Source: Dasypus novemcinctus (Eukaryota; Chordata; Mammalia; Cingulata; Dasypodidae). Taken from it: 64,000 nucleotides of DNA. Under the pieces are notes generated by a model that was not told the DNA's origin, searched no databases, and was given only the letters and a program-made list of their open reading frames with translations. Location: positions 183,129,216 to 183,193,215 of the forward strand of contig NC_080673.1 in assembly GCF_030445035.2 (NCBI RefSeq), given 5' to 3'. Positions 20,574 through 30,880 of this stretch are shown piece after piece (within the stretch, counting starts at the first letter, position 1; each line of letters opens with the position of its first letter). A program made the position numbers and the translations under genes.

Positions 20574-21825
20574 ACTCCTCTTTCAAGACTTCTCTCACAG
20601 CCAACTTATAAGACATATGTGAAAGTCTACTTTGACCCCAGATAGTATTACATGACTTGTCCACTCTATATCAGTCCCCAGATTTGACAATTATTGGTTT
20701 TTGTCTATTAAAAACAAAACAAAACTCAAATCTACCTTCAAAACATTAAGATTTGTCATCCTCAAGGGTGGTAATTCTCAAGAATGAGTTCCAAAAATAT
20801 TTTAAACAATAGAAGCATAGTTTGAAAGTAAAATTTTGCAAGGTGATGACTTCGAAGACAAAGCAGTCGTCATTTGGATGCATCAAATCAAAAATGTCAG
20901 ACATGGGAAAGTCTATGGAGAGAGGCTCACCCTGGGGTAAGATGAGTCCTTGGGGGTGAATGCCTCTTCAAAGTTTGTGCCCTAGGCATCTCTCCTTGTC
21001 CCGGTCCCTGCCCAGCATCAAGATTTACTAGCATAACTTTAAGCTCCCTTATTCCCCACAGTTTTGTTTAAAGTATCAATGATGCTATTTTATACTCACA
21101 TCTCATCAATGAGGTTCTAAAAAAATAATAATGGAACCTGAAAGCTTATGATGGATTTAGTACTTCCCACAGCCTGATAGACGCTCATTAATGCTGATGA
21201 AACGAACTAGGCTAGAGAAGCAATAATAAGAAATATATTTTCTCCAAGAGCTATGTAAGAGTAAGAACTATATCATCACTATTACCATTGCCAGGGTTAA
21301 CTACTGGTCCCACCACTCACATTGCAGACTGGGGTGGCAATTACAAATTCAGTGCTATTCAACTACCACTAATAGGTATTTGGTGAAAGATTTTTATCTT
21401 TTAAATGGTTACTGATATTGATTTGTCCGAACACCAGCCTATTATCAAGCACTATAAAGTACTGCACAGGATAGATCACCATTAAAATCCAATCCTGGAC
21501 AGGTTACATGGAGAAGAAATGGGAAAATGTGTTATATGCAGGCCGTGTTTGGGGCAAACCTGAGAAAGAAATGAACTGATCAAAAGCAAAACTGCTTGCT
21601 CTGGGCAAAGTGAATTGGCGTAAGTACTATTTATTCTGCTGAAATCAAATCAGAGTACTATGGGATTTGAAAGAACCTTTCTGACTATCCAAACTCTGTC
21701 AGGACAGACCTAGTCCAATTTTCCTGCCTTATGGAAAATACCATTTATGTGATTGTGAAAAACTTATACCAATATAGAAAATTACAGTCTTAAAGGGCTC
21801 CTCCATACGCATTCTCAGGGCCTTG
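20574..21825. other. Unique AT-rich stretch with a candidate conserved core
   Basis: No repeat recognised. The segment 21120-21250 looks non-random, with dense homeodomain-like ATTA/TAAT cores (GCTCATTAATGCTGATGAAA) and no repeat affinity. It could be a conserved non-coding element, but this is inference only. Confidence 0.4.
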
Positions 21826-21965
21826 CAACTTGGTGAGTAGCAAGATTCTCCTTTCATGCATTAAAGAAATGAGATAAATAAAAGTTAGGAGACTTGCTCA
21901 AGGTCACACAATGAGTAGAGTTGCCTTGTCATTCCAAAGCCAGTACTCTTCCCCTGAATCATCTT
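21826..21965 (+). mobile_element. MIR 3' part
   Basis: Shows GAGACTTGCTCAAGGTCACA, CAATGAGTAGAGTTGCC, CAAAGCCAGTACTCTTCCCC in MIR order. Confidence 0.7.
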
Positions 21966-22389
21966 CCCTCAGCAAAGTCAGGGTCCATCTTCTCTACACT
22001 CACTCTAAACAGCCTCTGGTCCCAGATTCTGGGACCCACAGTAGACACCTCTTGATGTTGTTGCTAAAGACGATCTCAAAGGGTGCCAAGGGGTTCTTCC
22101 TGGAAGAGACGCAGTGGCGAGAGCAATCAGAGTATGTCCAGGACTGCAGGGTGTGAAGTCTATTCTGGGCATCCTACAGATGGAAATTCTAAGACCCAAG
22201 GAGGAAAGGGACCTGCCCCAATTCCCAGAATTGACAAAAAGATCAAGAGTTTATGTCCTAAGTCCTTTGTTCATCTTCCTGGAAAAGTGTATGTACATGA
22301 ACATACAGTCTTAGTTGCCAGGTTACTATGTAAAATACCACACAATGGATTGGCTTTACAACAGGACTACCTAACAACGGTTTGGTAAG

Positions 22390-22760
22390 CTACAAGCCAA
22401 AAATCAAGGCATCAGCAAGGCTATGCTTTCTCCCCAAAGTGTATGGTGTGCTGGTGCTGGCTTGCCACCATCCTTGGGGCCCCTCGGCTGCATCTCTGCT
22501 TCGTGTCCCATGGCCATCTCTGTCTCCTTCTGCCTACTCTTCTAGTTTCTGTTGACTGCTGGCTTCTCCTGCAGTCTTCTCTGACTTCCAGTTTCTGGTT
22601 TCTTCTCTTTATAAGGTCCAGTGTGATGGATTAAGGCTCACCCAGATTCATTTGGCCACAACTTAACTAGAAATAACTTCTTCAAAAGGTCATATTCACA
22701 TAGGAGTTTATACCCCATAGGAACACAGATTAAGATTACGACATGTTGGAATACATAATC
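22390..22760 (-). mobile_element. MaLR-type LTR, antisense (copy 2)
   Basis: Same family as 11757-12180. Shared blocks are CATCAGCAAGGCTATGCTTT, GCTGGTGCTGGCTTGCC, GATTAAGGCTCACCCAGATT, TTCAAAAGGTCATATTCAC and AGGAACACAGATTAAGATT. The first part of the LTR is missing on the left. Confidence 0.65.
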
Positions 22761-22844
22761 TGGTATATGTATATAGATAGATAATCACTTGACACAGCAC
22801 GAATCAAATTAAGAATATAAATTTGGTTCTTGAGTCAGTCAGTC

Positions 22845-23040
22845 CTTGTTCTGATCCTCCCTCCTCTTTCTCTCCATGTGGCTTAAGTAGAAACACATTC
22901 TTTCGAAGGTTGAGTTTTCACATTTGTAAACTAGATCTGGTACCAGTGCCTATGGGATGGGATTGCTGTGAGCATTAAATGACGCACTGCAAGTAGAGTT
23001 TAGCCTGGTACTTGGCACAGAGGAGGTGCTTACTAGTGGT
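22845..23040 (-). mobile_element. MIR
   Basis: MIR complement: GTTTTCACATTTGTAAACTA, GGATTGCTGTGAGCATTAAA, TTAGCCTGGTACTTGGCAC, AGAGGAGGTGCTTA. Confidence 0.65.
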
Positions 23041-23044
23041 AACT

Positions 23045-23225
23045 GCTATGGCTGATATTATTACTAACTTCCTACTGTCTACCCAACATTTTATGTCTAT
23101 CACCTCTGTTTATTACAAGAGCTATGTGAAACACATATTATTATACCTGATCACAGCTGGAAAAAAATCCTCACCTGGAGAAGTTGAGGAACTTGCCCAA
23201 GGGCTTATGGGCAGCTCCAAGGAAA
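23045..23225 (+). mobile_element. MIR
   Basis: MIR sense order: TTTTATGTCTATCACCTCTG, AGCTATGTGAAACACATATT, AAGTTGAGGAACTTGCCCAA, GGGCTTATGGGCAG. It abuts an antisense MIR, so two MIRs are arranged tail to tail. Confidence 0.5.
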
Positions 23226-23814
23226 GTCTTCTAGAATGGCATTAGTTTCCCTTGACCTTACCCACAGTGACTCTCTCTTCTCCAGGAGAACACATGTAGG
23301 TAAAAGCCTGTAGTCATTGTCATTTTTTTCCAGGCAAAATGTGCCAAAGTGTTGGCATGCCCCAGAAGGCAGAGTCCACACACTGCAGCAGAGGTGAACA
23401 ACACAAGCTGTCTGCACAAACCCTGCTAAGACATCCTCTTGGTTTAGAATTCACTCTGGCTTGATTTGTTTCTATCAAAGAATAGGGAAACTCTTGCTCC
23501 TTAATGTCCAAATGAGATAAGAGGGAGTTGTGTTGGATGTCCCAACAGCATCACAGGTTCTGCCCCATGATAAGCAATTAAGGAGTCAAAACCCCTGCTC
23601 CTGTCCCCATGGGAGCAGTAGTCCATTGGATCTGCGGCTTAGCAGAAAGGCAAGCCCCCTACCCTGTTGTCTGCCCCAGACATTAAGGGAGGAATGCCAG
23701 GTAGAAGGCCTTCAGGAGGTAGGTGGGGACCCGTAAAGATGCTATCTAGATATGGGAGGGAATACAAGGCAAGGGACAGTTCACCTTACTTCGGTGGCTA
23801 GAATAAAAAATAAT

Positions 23815-24500
23815 AATAATAACAAATGCTGTTGAGGTTGTGGAGAAATTTAAACCTTCTTACATTGCTGGTAGAATATAAAATGGTACAACCAATATAG
23901 AAAACAGTTAGACAGTTCCTCAAAAAAATTTAGCATAGACTCACCATATGATCCAGCAATCACACTCCTAGGTAGATACCCAAGAGAATTGAAAACAGGT
24001 GTTCAAACAAACACTTGTACATGAATGGTCATAGCAGCACCATTCACAGTTGCCAAAAGGTAGAAGCAACCCAAATGCCCATCAAAAGATGAATGGATGA
24101 ACACAACATGGTGTATCCATACAGTGGGATATTATTCACCCATAAAAAGAATGAAGTACTGGTATATCCTACAACATGAGTGAACATCATGCTGAAAGAG
24201 GCAGTCACAAAGGACCACATATTATTGGATTCCATTTATATGAAATGCCCAGAATAGGCAACTCCATAGAGGCAGATAGTAGATAAATGGTTCCTTAGGG
24301 CTCGAGTGGGGGGATGGAGGCTAGAAGAGTGATTGCTGAAGGGTACAGGGTTTCTCTTTGCATTGATGACAGTGCTCTAAATTTGCCTGTGGTGGTGGTC
24401 ACACAGCTCTGTAAGTATACTAAAAACCATTGAATTGCGCAACTTAAATGGATAGGTTGTAGGCATTTGAATTAGAGATCAATAAAGATATTTTGTTTTT
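23815..24500 (+). mobile_element. L1 3' end (ORF2 end plus 3' UTR)
   Basis: The classic L1 ORF2 C-terminal region and 3' UTR: CTGTTGAGGTTGTGGAGAAA, CCATATGATCCAGCAATCAC, GAATGGATGAACACAACATG, ATATGAAATGCCCAGAATAG, AAACCATTGAATTGCGCAAC, ending in AGATCAATAAAGATATTTTG. The closest resemblance is L1MA/L1MB. The frame is broken, and no intact reverse transcriptase is left. Confidence 0.85.
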
Positions 24501-24884
24501 TGTTTTTAAAGCAAGGAGAACCCTTCTCCACTCTTGGGACCATCTTACTGAAATTAAAAGCATCAAAGTATGGTCCAGCCCTAAGGGAAAACCCCTGCTG
24601 AGTAGAGCCTGGACTGTGGATGCCCCAGCACTGTGATTGATGGAGCTGGGACTCCAGTTCAGGCGTCCCGGGCCCCTTAGCACTGCACTTCACTGCCACC
24701 TCTCCCCATAGTGTGACATTTCATCCTGAGATTCTGGAATGGTCTCTACAAGATAAGTAAAGTTCAAACGACTTCCCCAGGCCTACCTCTTGGATATCCT
24801 TAACTACTGCCAAACCAACGACTTCTTGGTTCTCTCATTCTAAAGATGAAACAACCAGCTCACTCTGTGGACAAGGAGCCATTC

Positions 24885-25270
24885 ACCTGTTCCTTCATTC
24901 AGTGAATAAATAGGCATTGCAATCCTCTACGTGCCAGGCAAAGCTTTCATTGCTGGGGCTACAGTAGGGCACACCAAACAGAAACCCCTGCTCTGGGGGC
25001 GCCATATGCTATCAGGAATAAACCAACAGTAAACATACAAATGGGGAAATTCTTTGGGATGTTGGGGATAACAGGGGCTAATAATAAAAAAGAAGGGGAG
25101 AGTAAAGTCATGGGCAAGAGGGATTGAGAATGCTGGTGAGGGTGGTCGACACGATCAGGAGGAAGGCAGGCTGACGAGGGAGCGTCTAGACTTGGAGGCG
25201 GTCAGACTTAGGCATGTGTCCACCAGGGTGAAGAGCGTCCAGAGCTTACCGGAAATGGGCCTGTGGCCTG
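24885..25270 (-). mobile_element. L2 3' end, antisense
   Basis: L2 complement: TTCCTTCATTCAGTGAATAA, CTACGTGCCAGGCAAAGC, TTGCTGGGGCTACAGTAGG, then a G/A-rich region with GGGTGGTCGACACGATCAGG. Confidence 0.75.
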
Positions 25271-25767
25271 CAGTTTTATAAATCTAATCTTGTTTCCCCA
25301 CTAAATTATGGGCTTATTTACGAGATATCTGCTGAGAGAAGGCTACAAAGGATTCAAAAAGCAATAGAAAAGAAATCATATTTTACGATGCAGCAAAGTT
25401 GAAAATACTTGTTTGAAAGTTAAGTAGCAGCACTGAACTTGAACAATAACCCTTCACCGCTGTGTACCAAGAACGCCTTGTTAAAGAGCTTCACATGTGG
25501 TAGCAACCAAGGAGACTTGAAAAGCCAAATGCCTTTTTTTCTTCTTCTTGCAGAAACAACTGAGGACTTGCTTTTCTTTTGCAAAGGAATCATTCAGAAA
25601 TACCTTTGCAGATGCCTCCTGATGCAACACACTGAGAAGGACACAGTTTCCCTTCTGTGGTTCCCCTGCCAGAAATCTTAACTCTGAGTCTAATCATGAG
25701 AAAACAATCAGAAGTATCCAAATTGAGAGACATTCTGCAGAACAATGTGCCTGGACTCTTCAAAAAT
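25271..25767. other. Unique stretch
   Basis: No recognised repeat. An 80-codon plus frame (25439-25681) shows no motif. Confidence 0.45.
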
Positions 25768-25776
25768 GTTAATGTC

Positions 25777-26149
25777 GGGAAACGGACTTGGCCCAGTGGT
25801 TAGGGCGTCCGTCTACCACATGGGAGGCCCGCGGTTCAGACCCCGGACCTCCTTGACCCGTGTGGAGCTGGCCCATGCACAGTGCTGATGCGCATAGGGA
25901 GTGCCGCGCCACGCAGGGGTGTTCCCCGCCCCATGCGCAAGGAGTGTGCCTGGTAGGGAGAGCCGCCCAGCCCGAAGGAAAGTGCAACCTGCCCAGGAAT
26001 GCCGCCACCCACACTTCCTCTGCGGCTGACGACAACAGAAGCGGACAAAGAAACAAGACGCAGCAAATAGACACAGAGAACAGACAACGGGGGGTGGGGG
26101 TGGGGTGGGGAGGGGGGGATTAAATAAATAAATCTTTAAAAAAAAAAAA
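25777..26149 (+). mobile_element. DAS-III SINE, full length
   Basis: A full head (GGACTTGGCCCAGTGGTTAG, GCGTCCGTCTACCACATGGG, GCGGTTCAGACCCCGGACC), a CpG-containing body (GTGCTGATGCGCATAGGG), GACAACAGAAGCGGACAAAG, a G-rich linker at 26086-26118 and the tail ATTAAATAAATAAATC plus A-run. It is flanked by GTTAATGTC at 25768-25776 and 26150-26158. High similarity to 44246-44622 suggests recent activity. Confidence 0.95.
26086..26118 (+). repeat. G-rich tract, potential G-quadruplex
   Basis: Several runs of 4-7 G separated by single T or A, lying in the 3' linker of the DAS-III SINE. The other plus-strand DAS-III copy has a pure G-run at 44569-44586. Confidence 0.7.
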
Positions 26150-26158
26150 GTTAATGTC

Positions 26159-26381
26159 AAGGAGTAGATATGGCTCAAGCTGTTGAGCACCTTCTTCCCA
26201 CATGGGAAGTCCTGGGTTCTGTTCCTGGTGTCTCATAAAAATAAACAAACAAAAACAAATAAACAACAAGCAAACAAAGGAAAAAACCAATTCAGGGGAG
26301 CCAGTGTGGCTCAATGGTTGAGCACCGGCTGCCCACATACAAGGTCCTGGATTCCAACCCTGGTACCTCAAAGAAAAAAAA
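26159..26381 (+). mobile_element. Dimeric DAS SINE (two tRNA-like monomers)
   Basis: Monomer 1 (26159-26240) has GATATGGCTCAAGCTGTTGA and GGGTTCTGTTCCTGGTGTC, followed by an A/C-rich linker (AACAAACAAAAACAAATAAA). Monomer 2 (about 26294-26372) starts TTCAGGGGAGCCAGTGTGGC and has GGATTCCAACCCTGGTACC. It lies between GTTAATGTC copies at 26150-26158 and 26382-26390, so it moved as one unit. The same dimer and linker occur at 43366-43577. Confidence 0.85.
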
Positions 26382-26390
26382 GTTAATGTC

Positions 26391-26870
26391 ATAAAAGACA
26401 TTATATAAAGGTTGGGGACACTGTTCAAAAAGAGAGGAGACTAAAGAAAAAAGAAACTAAATGCAATGCCTGATCCTTCATTGGATCCTGGATTTAAATA
26501 CATACACACATAGCTATAAAATTGGGGCAATTGGAGAAATGTGATTATGGATTATATATTACATAATATCACTGTATCAATGTTAAATTGACTAAGTATG
26601 GCATTTGTACTGTGCTTATGAGGGAGAATACCTCTGTTATTAGGAGATGCATGCTGAAGTATTTAAGGGGAAGTATGGTATCTGCAACTAACACAAGTAG
26701 TTGAGCAAAAACAAATGAATATACACATATAGAGCAAGAATACAAATGTAGCAAAATGTCAGTAAATCTAGAGAAAAGTATAGGGGTATTAATTGCCCTA
26801 GTCTTGGGGGTTTTTGTTGTTGTTGTTTTGAGGATTTGAAAAATTTCCAAAAAAATATGTTGGGGAGGTG
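26391..26870 (+). mobile_element. Old L1 3' UTR (L1M-type)
   Basis: Matches the old L1 3' end in order: GGGGCAATTGGAGAAATGTG, GAGGGAGAATACCTCTGTTA, TTAGGAGATGCATGCTGAAG, TATTTAAGGGGAAGTATGG, GGATTTGAAAAATTTCCAAA. Confidence 0.7.
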
Positions 26871-27057
26871 ATCCTTGAATAAAACCCCTCTCTGCCTATA
26901 ATTCTTTGCAGTGATTTTTTTTTTTTAATTCTGGGACTCTACTGATGCCTTGTGTTCTCTTTGGAATAAGTATGGAGTACAAATCTATAATTTTTAAATA
27001 GCAGCTTCTTTTAAAACATTTTTAGTGGAGACAGTGAAAGTATGATTAAAAATAAAA

Positions 27058-27312
27058 CCAACAATGAGCAGACAACAGACAGACATCGAGCAAAAACATG
27101 AAACACCTAGCAGACAAAGAGCAAGGCAATGAGCAGACAATGAGCAAAAAAAACAAATGAGCAGGGAGCGGATGTGGCTCAAGCAGTTGCGTGCCAGCCT
27201 GGGATTGGTTCCCGGTGCCTCCTAAAGAAAACACAAGCAGACAATGAGCAAAAACAATGAGCAGCAACAAGCAAAAACAACGAGCAGACAATGAGTGCAA
27301 ACAACGAGCAAA
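27058..27312 (+). mobile_element. DAS-I SINE embedded in AATGAGCAGAC tail repeats
   Basis: A short tRNA-like head at 27164-27230 (GGGAGCGGATGTGGCTCAAG, GGGATTGGTTCCCGGTGCC) has an internal deletion in the anticodon-arm region. Both sides carry degenerate tandem repeats of the pattern AATGAGCAGACAATGAGCAA. The same tail pattern occurs at 42064-42300. A second head may have been lost upstream. Confidence 0.75.
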
Positions 27313-27379
27313 CAGACGAGGGAGCCATCTCCAGCACCAGCAGAGCAGGGAGGGAACCACAGTTGCCATGTAATTTAAA

Positions 27380-27640
27380 AATGAAAGAAAACAAAAAGAC
27401 CAAGCTATAGAGGCAAAAGTCAGAACAGTGGTTGCCAGGGATTGGGGGTGGGGGAAGGGGAGGAGATAAATGGCAGGGTTAGAAGAGAACTTTTTGGAAT
27501 GATGAAAATATTCTGCATTTGGATGGTGGTGGTGTCACACCTGTATACATTTGTTAAAACTTTAGAACTGGGTATCTAGAAAATGTGAATTTTTCTGTAT
27601 GCAAATTATGCCTCAATAAACCTGACTTTAAAAAAAGAAA
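27380..27640 (+). mobile_element. L1 3' UTR fragment
   Basis: Contains CAGAACAGTGGTTGCCAGGG, ATTGGGGGTGGGGGAAGGGG, TTTTTGGAATGATGAAAATA, GATGGTGGTGGTGTCACACC, TTATGCCTCAATAAACCTGA and an A-run, the order of an L1M 3' end. Confidence 0.75.
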
Positions 27641-27649
27641 TTCTGTTTT

Positions 27650-28796
27650 TAAGCATCACGTATATATTTCTTCCAACTGGCTTGAAGAGGGTCATCCTTG
27701 CCCAGAGGTTTGTCTATTTAACCCCAAGGAGGGAAGAAAAGTAAGATAAATGCAAATTGAGAAGGGCAGACAGGGCAAAGCAAAAACCACCTAAGGAGTA
27801 AGGTGGTTTCCTCCAGCCTAGGAGGAAAGCTCATTTTCCACAGGGTGGCAATTTGTGAAAGGCATCCACGAGTCGCCCGCAGGGACGCTGGTTTCTGGGC
27901 ATCTAGAGTTGGTGGCTGCCCAGGCAGTGAGGCTGAAAGGCTCACAGGAGACCCTGCTTGCCCCAAACTTCCACCTCCACCGGCCTAGCTTTGGGCCACC
28001 TGCCCTTTCTCCCCACCGCTGGACACATTTTAAAATTTGACACAAAGATAAGGATCTGTGGTTAGGAAGCCATTGCTGGGTGTAGGGTGACCGAATACCT
28101 GAAAGTAACTTGTTTCTCTCCCTGTTGCTAGAATACAAAGAAAAGAATTGTATGGAAATCAGAAGGTAATGAAATGCAACCCTCTCTTTGGGCCAAATTC
28201 CGCTTTTGGTGGTCAAAAATATCCTGTTGAAGCAATGAAGTATGAAAACCAGCTTCAACCAGTTGGCAGGACCTGCGCAGATGCAGCCCCTTGCTGTCCT
28301 CACTTCAACTTGCTTAATTAACATCGTAAAATTCCCACCCAGGGGTGGAGTTATCCGCCCCTTTCTTGATCATGCAATGTATGTGCAAGCGTGATTTCCT
28401 GAACATACTAATCATACAATTATATAACCAGCTATGTGTGTTCATCCATATGCATAAAAACTAATGCATAATCAAAGCAGATGCTAAGTAGTAACTTGGG
28501 TGTTTAAAAAAGAGTGAAACTGCAGCAGGGGGAGTCGGGTCTGAGTCACTGTGGACTGGCCTCGGCTCCTTACCTCTGCAGATGTAATAAATGTGAGTTT
28601 GCCTAGCTCTCGTGAAGTTTTCTTCATGCCATCTCTGGTTATCCATAAAGGCCCTGCTTTGAGGCCTAACACCATCAGAGAAGTGTTTATGCTTTTATGG
28701 GGTATGGAAGAGAGCTTCTTGTCTTTTTCCTTATATATATTTGCACCGAATTCAAATGGTGGCGCCCCCACCCCCACATTTCTATCCACCTGGAAG
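27650..28796. other. Unique stretch
   Basis: No recognised repeat. A 168-codon minus frame (27818-28324) has no identifiable domain and no splice or promoter context that I can see. Confidence 0.45.
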
Positions 28797-29285
28797 CTCA
28801 GAATGTGACTTCATTTATGGAGTCTTTGCCGAGGGCAGAGTGGATTAGGGTGGGTCCTAATCCAATGACTAGTGTGTTTATAAGAAGAGAAAGCAGACAC
28901 AGAGGGAGAACACCATATATGATGGAGAAATGGAGCGAAGTGTCTACAAGCCAAAGAATGCCGAGGGCTGCCAGCTACCACCAGAAAAGACAACGTTTTG
29001 GAAATGTTGCCTACAGACTAGGTCCCAAAGCAGGGCCGAGAAAAGGAGCTGGCTGCCTGTCACCTGGGCGCAAGGGGATGGAGCGTGGCGATTGTAGAGG
29101 AGCGTGGGGGCGTCGGGGAGCCAACTATCCGCTCAGGGATGCAGCTCCCGGGAAGGGAGCATGGCTCTGCTGACACCTTCACTTTGGACTTCCGGCCTCC
29201 AGAAGGGAGAGAGCATGAATATCTGGTTTTTGAAGCCACCCAGTTTGTGGTTATTTGTTTCAGTGGCCATAGGAAACAATACAAC
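28797..29285 (+). mobile_element. MLT1-type LTR (ERVL-MaLR)
   Basis: Good MLT1 landmarks: GTGGATTAGGGTGGGTCCTA, ATCCAATGACTAGTGTGTTT, ATAAGAAGAGAAAGCAGACA, AGGGCTGCCAGCTACCACCA, GGACTTCCGGCCTCCAGAAG, AAGCCACCCAGTTTGTGG and GGAAACAATACA at the end. It is longer than a usual MLT1 because of extra GC-rich sequence at about 29000-29140. The 158-codon frame overlapping it is not a gene. Confidence 0.85.
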
Positions 29286-29289
29286 TCTC

Positions 29290-29805
29290 GAGAAACCTTT
29301 ATCAAGTACCTTCTAGGTGCCAGGCGGTACCTTGGGCCCTTCATGAGCAAAACCCAATCATAAGAGAACAGATGCAGCAGAATCGCTGAATTTCAGACCT
29401 AAGTGGGGGACCTTGGATTTGCTGTTTGCGCCCCGCCCCCCCAGGCTGACAGGCAGGGACACCGAGCTCCAGCAGACACAGGGACTTGCCCGAGCTCGTC
29501 AGCCAGCTAGTTGGTGGATGTGGAGCAGAAGCCGGGCCTCTGTGTCCAGGTGCAGTGGGCTTCCCACGAATTCACTAAGTGCCTTTCACCAACTGCCACC
29601 ATGAGAAGGAGAATGGCAGAGCAGCAAGAGCTAGAGCTTTAGGGCTGGACACACCCGCCTCGGAGCTCAGCTGCCCGATTTGCTGGGCCTCAATTTGTTG
29701 GGCCCAATTTTGTTGGGCCTCAGCTCCTTCCCTGTAAAACAGAGATGTCGCTGGTAAGAACTAGAAGACTCCAGATAAAGTCTCCAGCAGAGAGGAGGCT
29801 ACTCT
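29290..29805. other. Degraded MIR-like and unique sequence
   Basis: Two old pieces. One at about 29455-29560 resembles the 3' half of a tRNA-derived SINE in sense orientation (GGGACTTGCCCGAGCTCGTC). The other at about 29645-29760 resembles MIR in antisense and holds a short local repeat of TTTGTTGGGCC. Both are uncertain. Confidence 0.35.
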
Positions 29806-29811
29806 AGGGTC

Positions 29812-29994
29812 TGTTGGAGATTTGGACCCGAAGGGTATCGGGAATGAAAGAAAGAGAGAAAAGAGAGTGAAACAAAGAAAGAGAGAGAACTGGGACCCCT
29901 GATCCCAGCTCTCTCTCTTTCTTTCTCTCTTTGTTTCACTCTCTTTTCTCTCTTTCTTTCATTCCCGATACCCTTCGGGTCCAAATCTCCAACA
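29812..29994. repeat. 183-bp foldback element with 6-bp target duplication
   Basis: Left arm 29812-29895 and right arm 29903-29994 are inverted copies around a 7-nt loop. The outer 66 bp are identical. The inner part differs by one 8-nt indel in a GA-rich run and one substitution. The element begins TGTTGGAGATTTGG and ends CCAAATCTCCAACA, so it has TG...CA termini. It is flanked by AGGGTC at 29806-29811 and 29995-30000. The arm contains ACCCGAAGGGTATCGGGAAT followed by a GA-rich tract. It looks like an integrated palindromic element, either LTR-derived or a foldback transposon. I do not recognise the arm sequence. Confidence 0.85.
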
Positions 29995-30000
29995 AGGGTC

Positions 30001-30766
30001 TGTGGTACTGGCCAGTCAGGAGCCAGGGGGTCCCCGTGAGGAGCAGCAGAGACCTCTGTCACCGCTCGGCTCGGAGCCAGTCATTGGTCAAGTCAGCTAA
30101 AGGCATTGAGATGAATCTGTGTTAGAAACATATTCTGAATGAAGATTTATGACTAATTCTCTGAGGGGCAAGGGAAACAGGGCTGGGTGACCCAACAGCA
30201 TCCTCTGACTATTTGAAAAACGCACACAGACTAGGCTGTGCCTTCTTTAGGGTTATCTGGAAAGCAAAATTAATGAAAAACTCCAATTCCAACTATCTGC
30301 AGCAGGCAGGGAGGCACACTTTCAGGCACTTATGGCAACTCGACCTGCACCCCAAGTGCCAGGTGGAGATCCTTTAGGCGCGTGCTCTAAGGAAGAGGGG
30401 TCCATTTGATTTGCCAGATTGCGATCTCCTGTGTGCCGGGCGCGCCACGTTTACGGAGCAGCTCTGATTCAAGAAGGCCTCCCTGACAAATGCCCGCCCT
30501 CCGCCCGGTTCAGTGGGCAGGAAAAGTCTGCCAAGACATGCCTCGTTCCCTCCCTGAAACCAGCCTGTCCTTTCCAACTCCTGCTCTTTCAAGGCCATCC
30601 CCTCCGGAAGAGGCGAAGGGTGTGTTTCCCGCACTCTAAGCTAAAGGTGAGCTGAAGGGAGCTCCTCCCAGGCCCTACCTGTTGGGTACGTGGACCGTGA
30701 ACTGCTTAGGAGAGGAGCAAACGAGAACCCCCCAGTCCCGCTGCAGGCAGGATCCCTGCAGCCGTT
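30001..30766. other. Unique stretch
   Basis: No recognised repeat. Short overlapping frames on both strands have no domain. Confidence 0.45.
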
Positions 30767-30880
30767 AGCCTGATTGCCTGTGGGCCCCTAACACGGCTCC
30801 CCGTGAGCCTGATTGCCTGTGGGCCCCTAACACGGCTCCCCGTGAGCCTGATTGCCTGTGGGCCTCTAACACGGCTCCCC
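30767..30880 (+). repeat. 39-bp minisatellite, about 3 copies
   Basis: Copies begin at 30767, 30806 and 30845, each starting AGCCTGATTGCCTGTGGGCC and continuing TAACACGGCTCCCC. They are almost identical, with one C/T change in copy 3, implying recent tandem duplication. Confidence 0.95.

Noticed and set aside
25769..26190. Overlapping minus-strand frames of 83-125 codons
   Set aside because: They are read through a DAS-III SINE. No gene.
27818..28324. 168-codon minus frame
   Set aside because: No recognisable motif, and no exon or promoter context. A chance frame is more likely.
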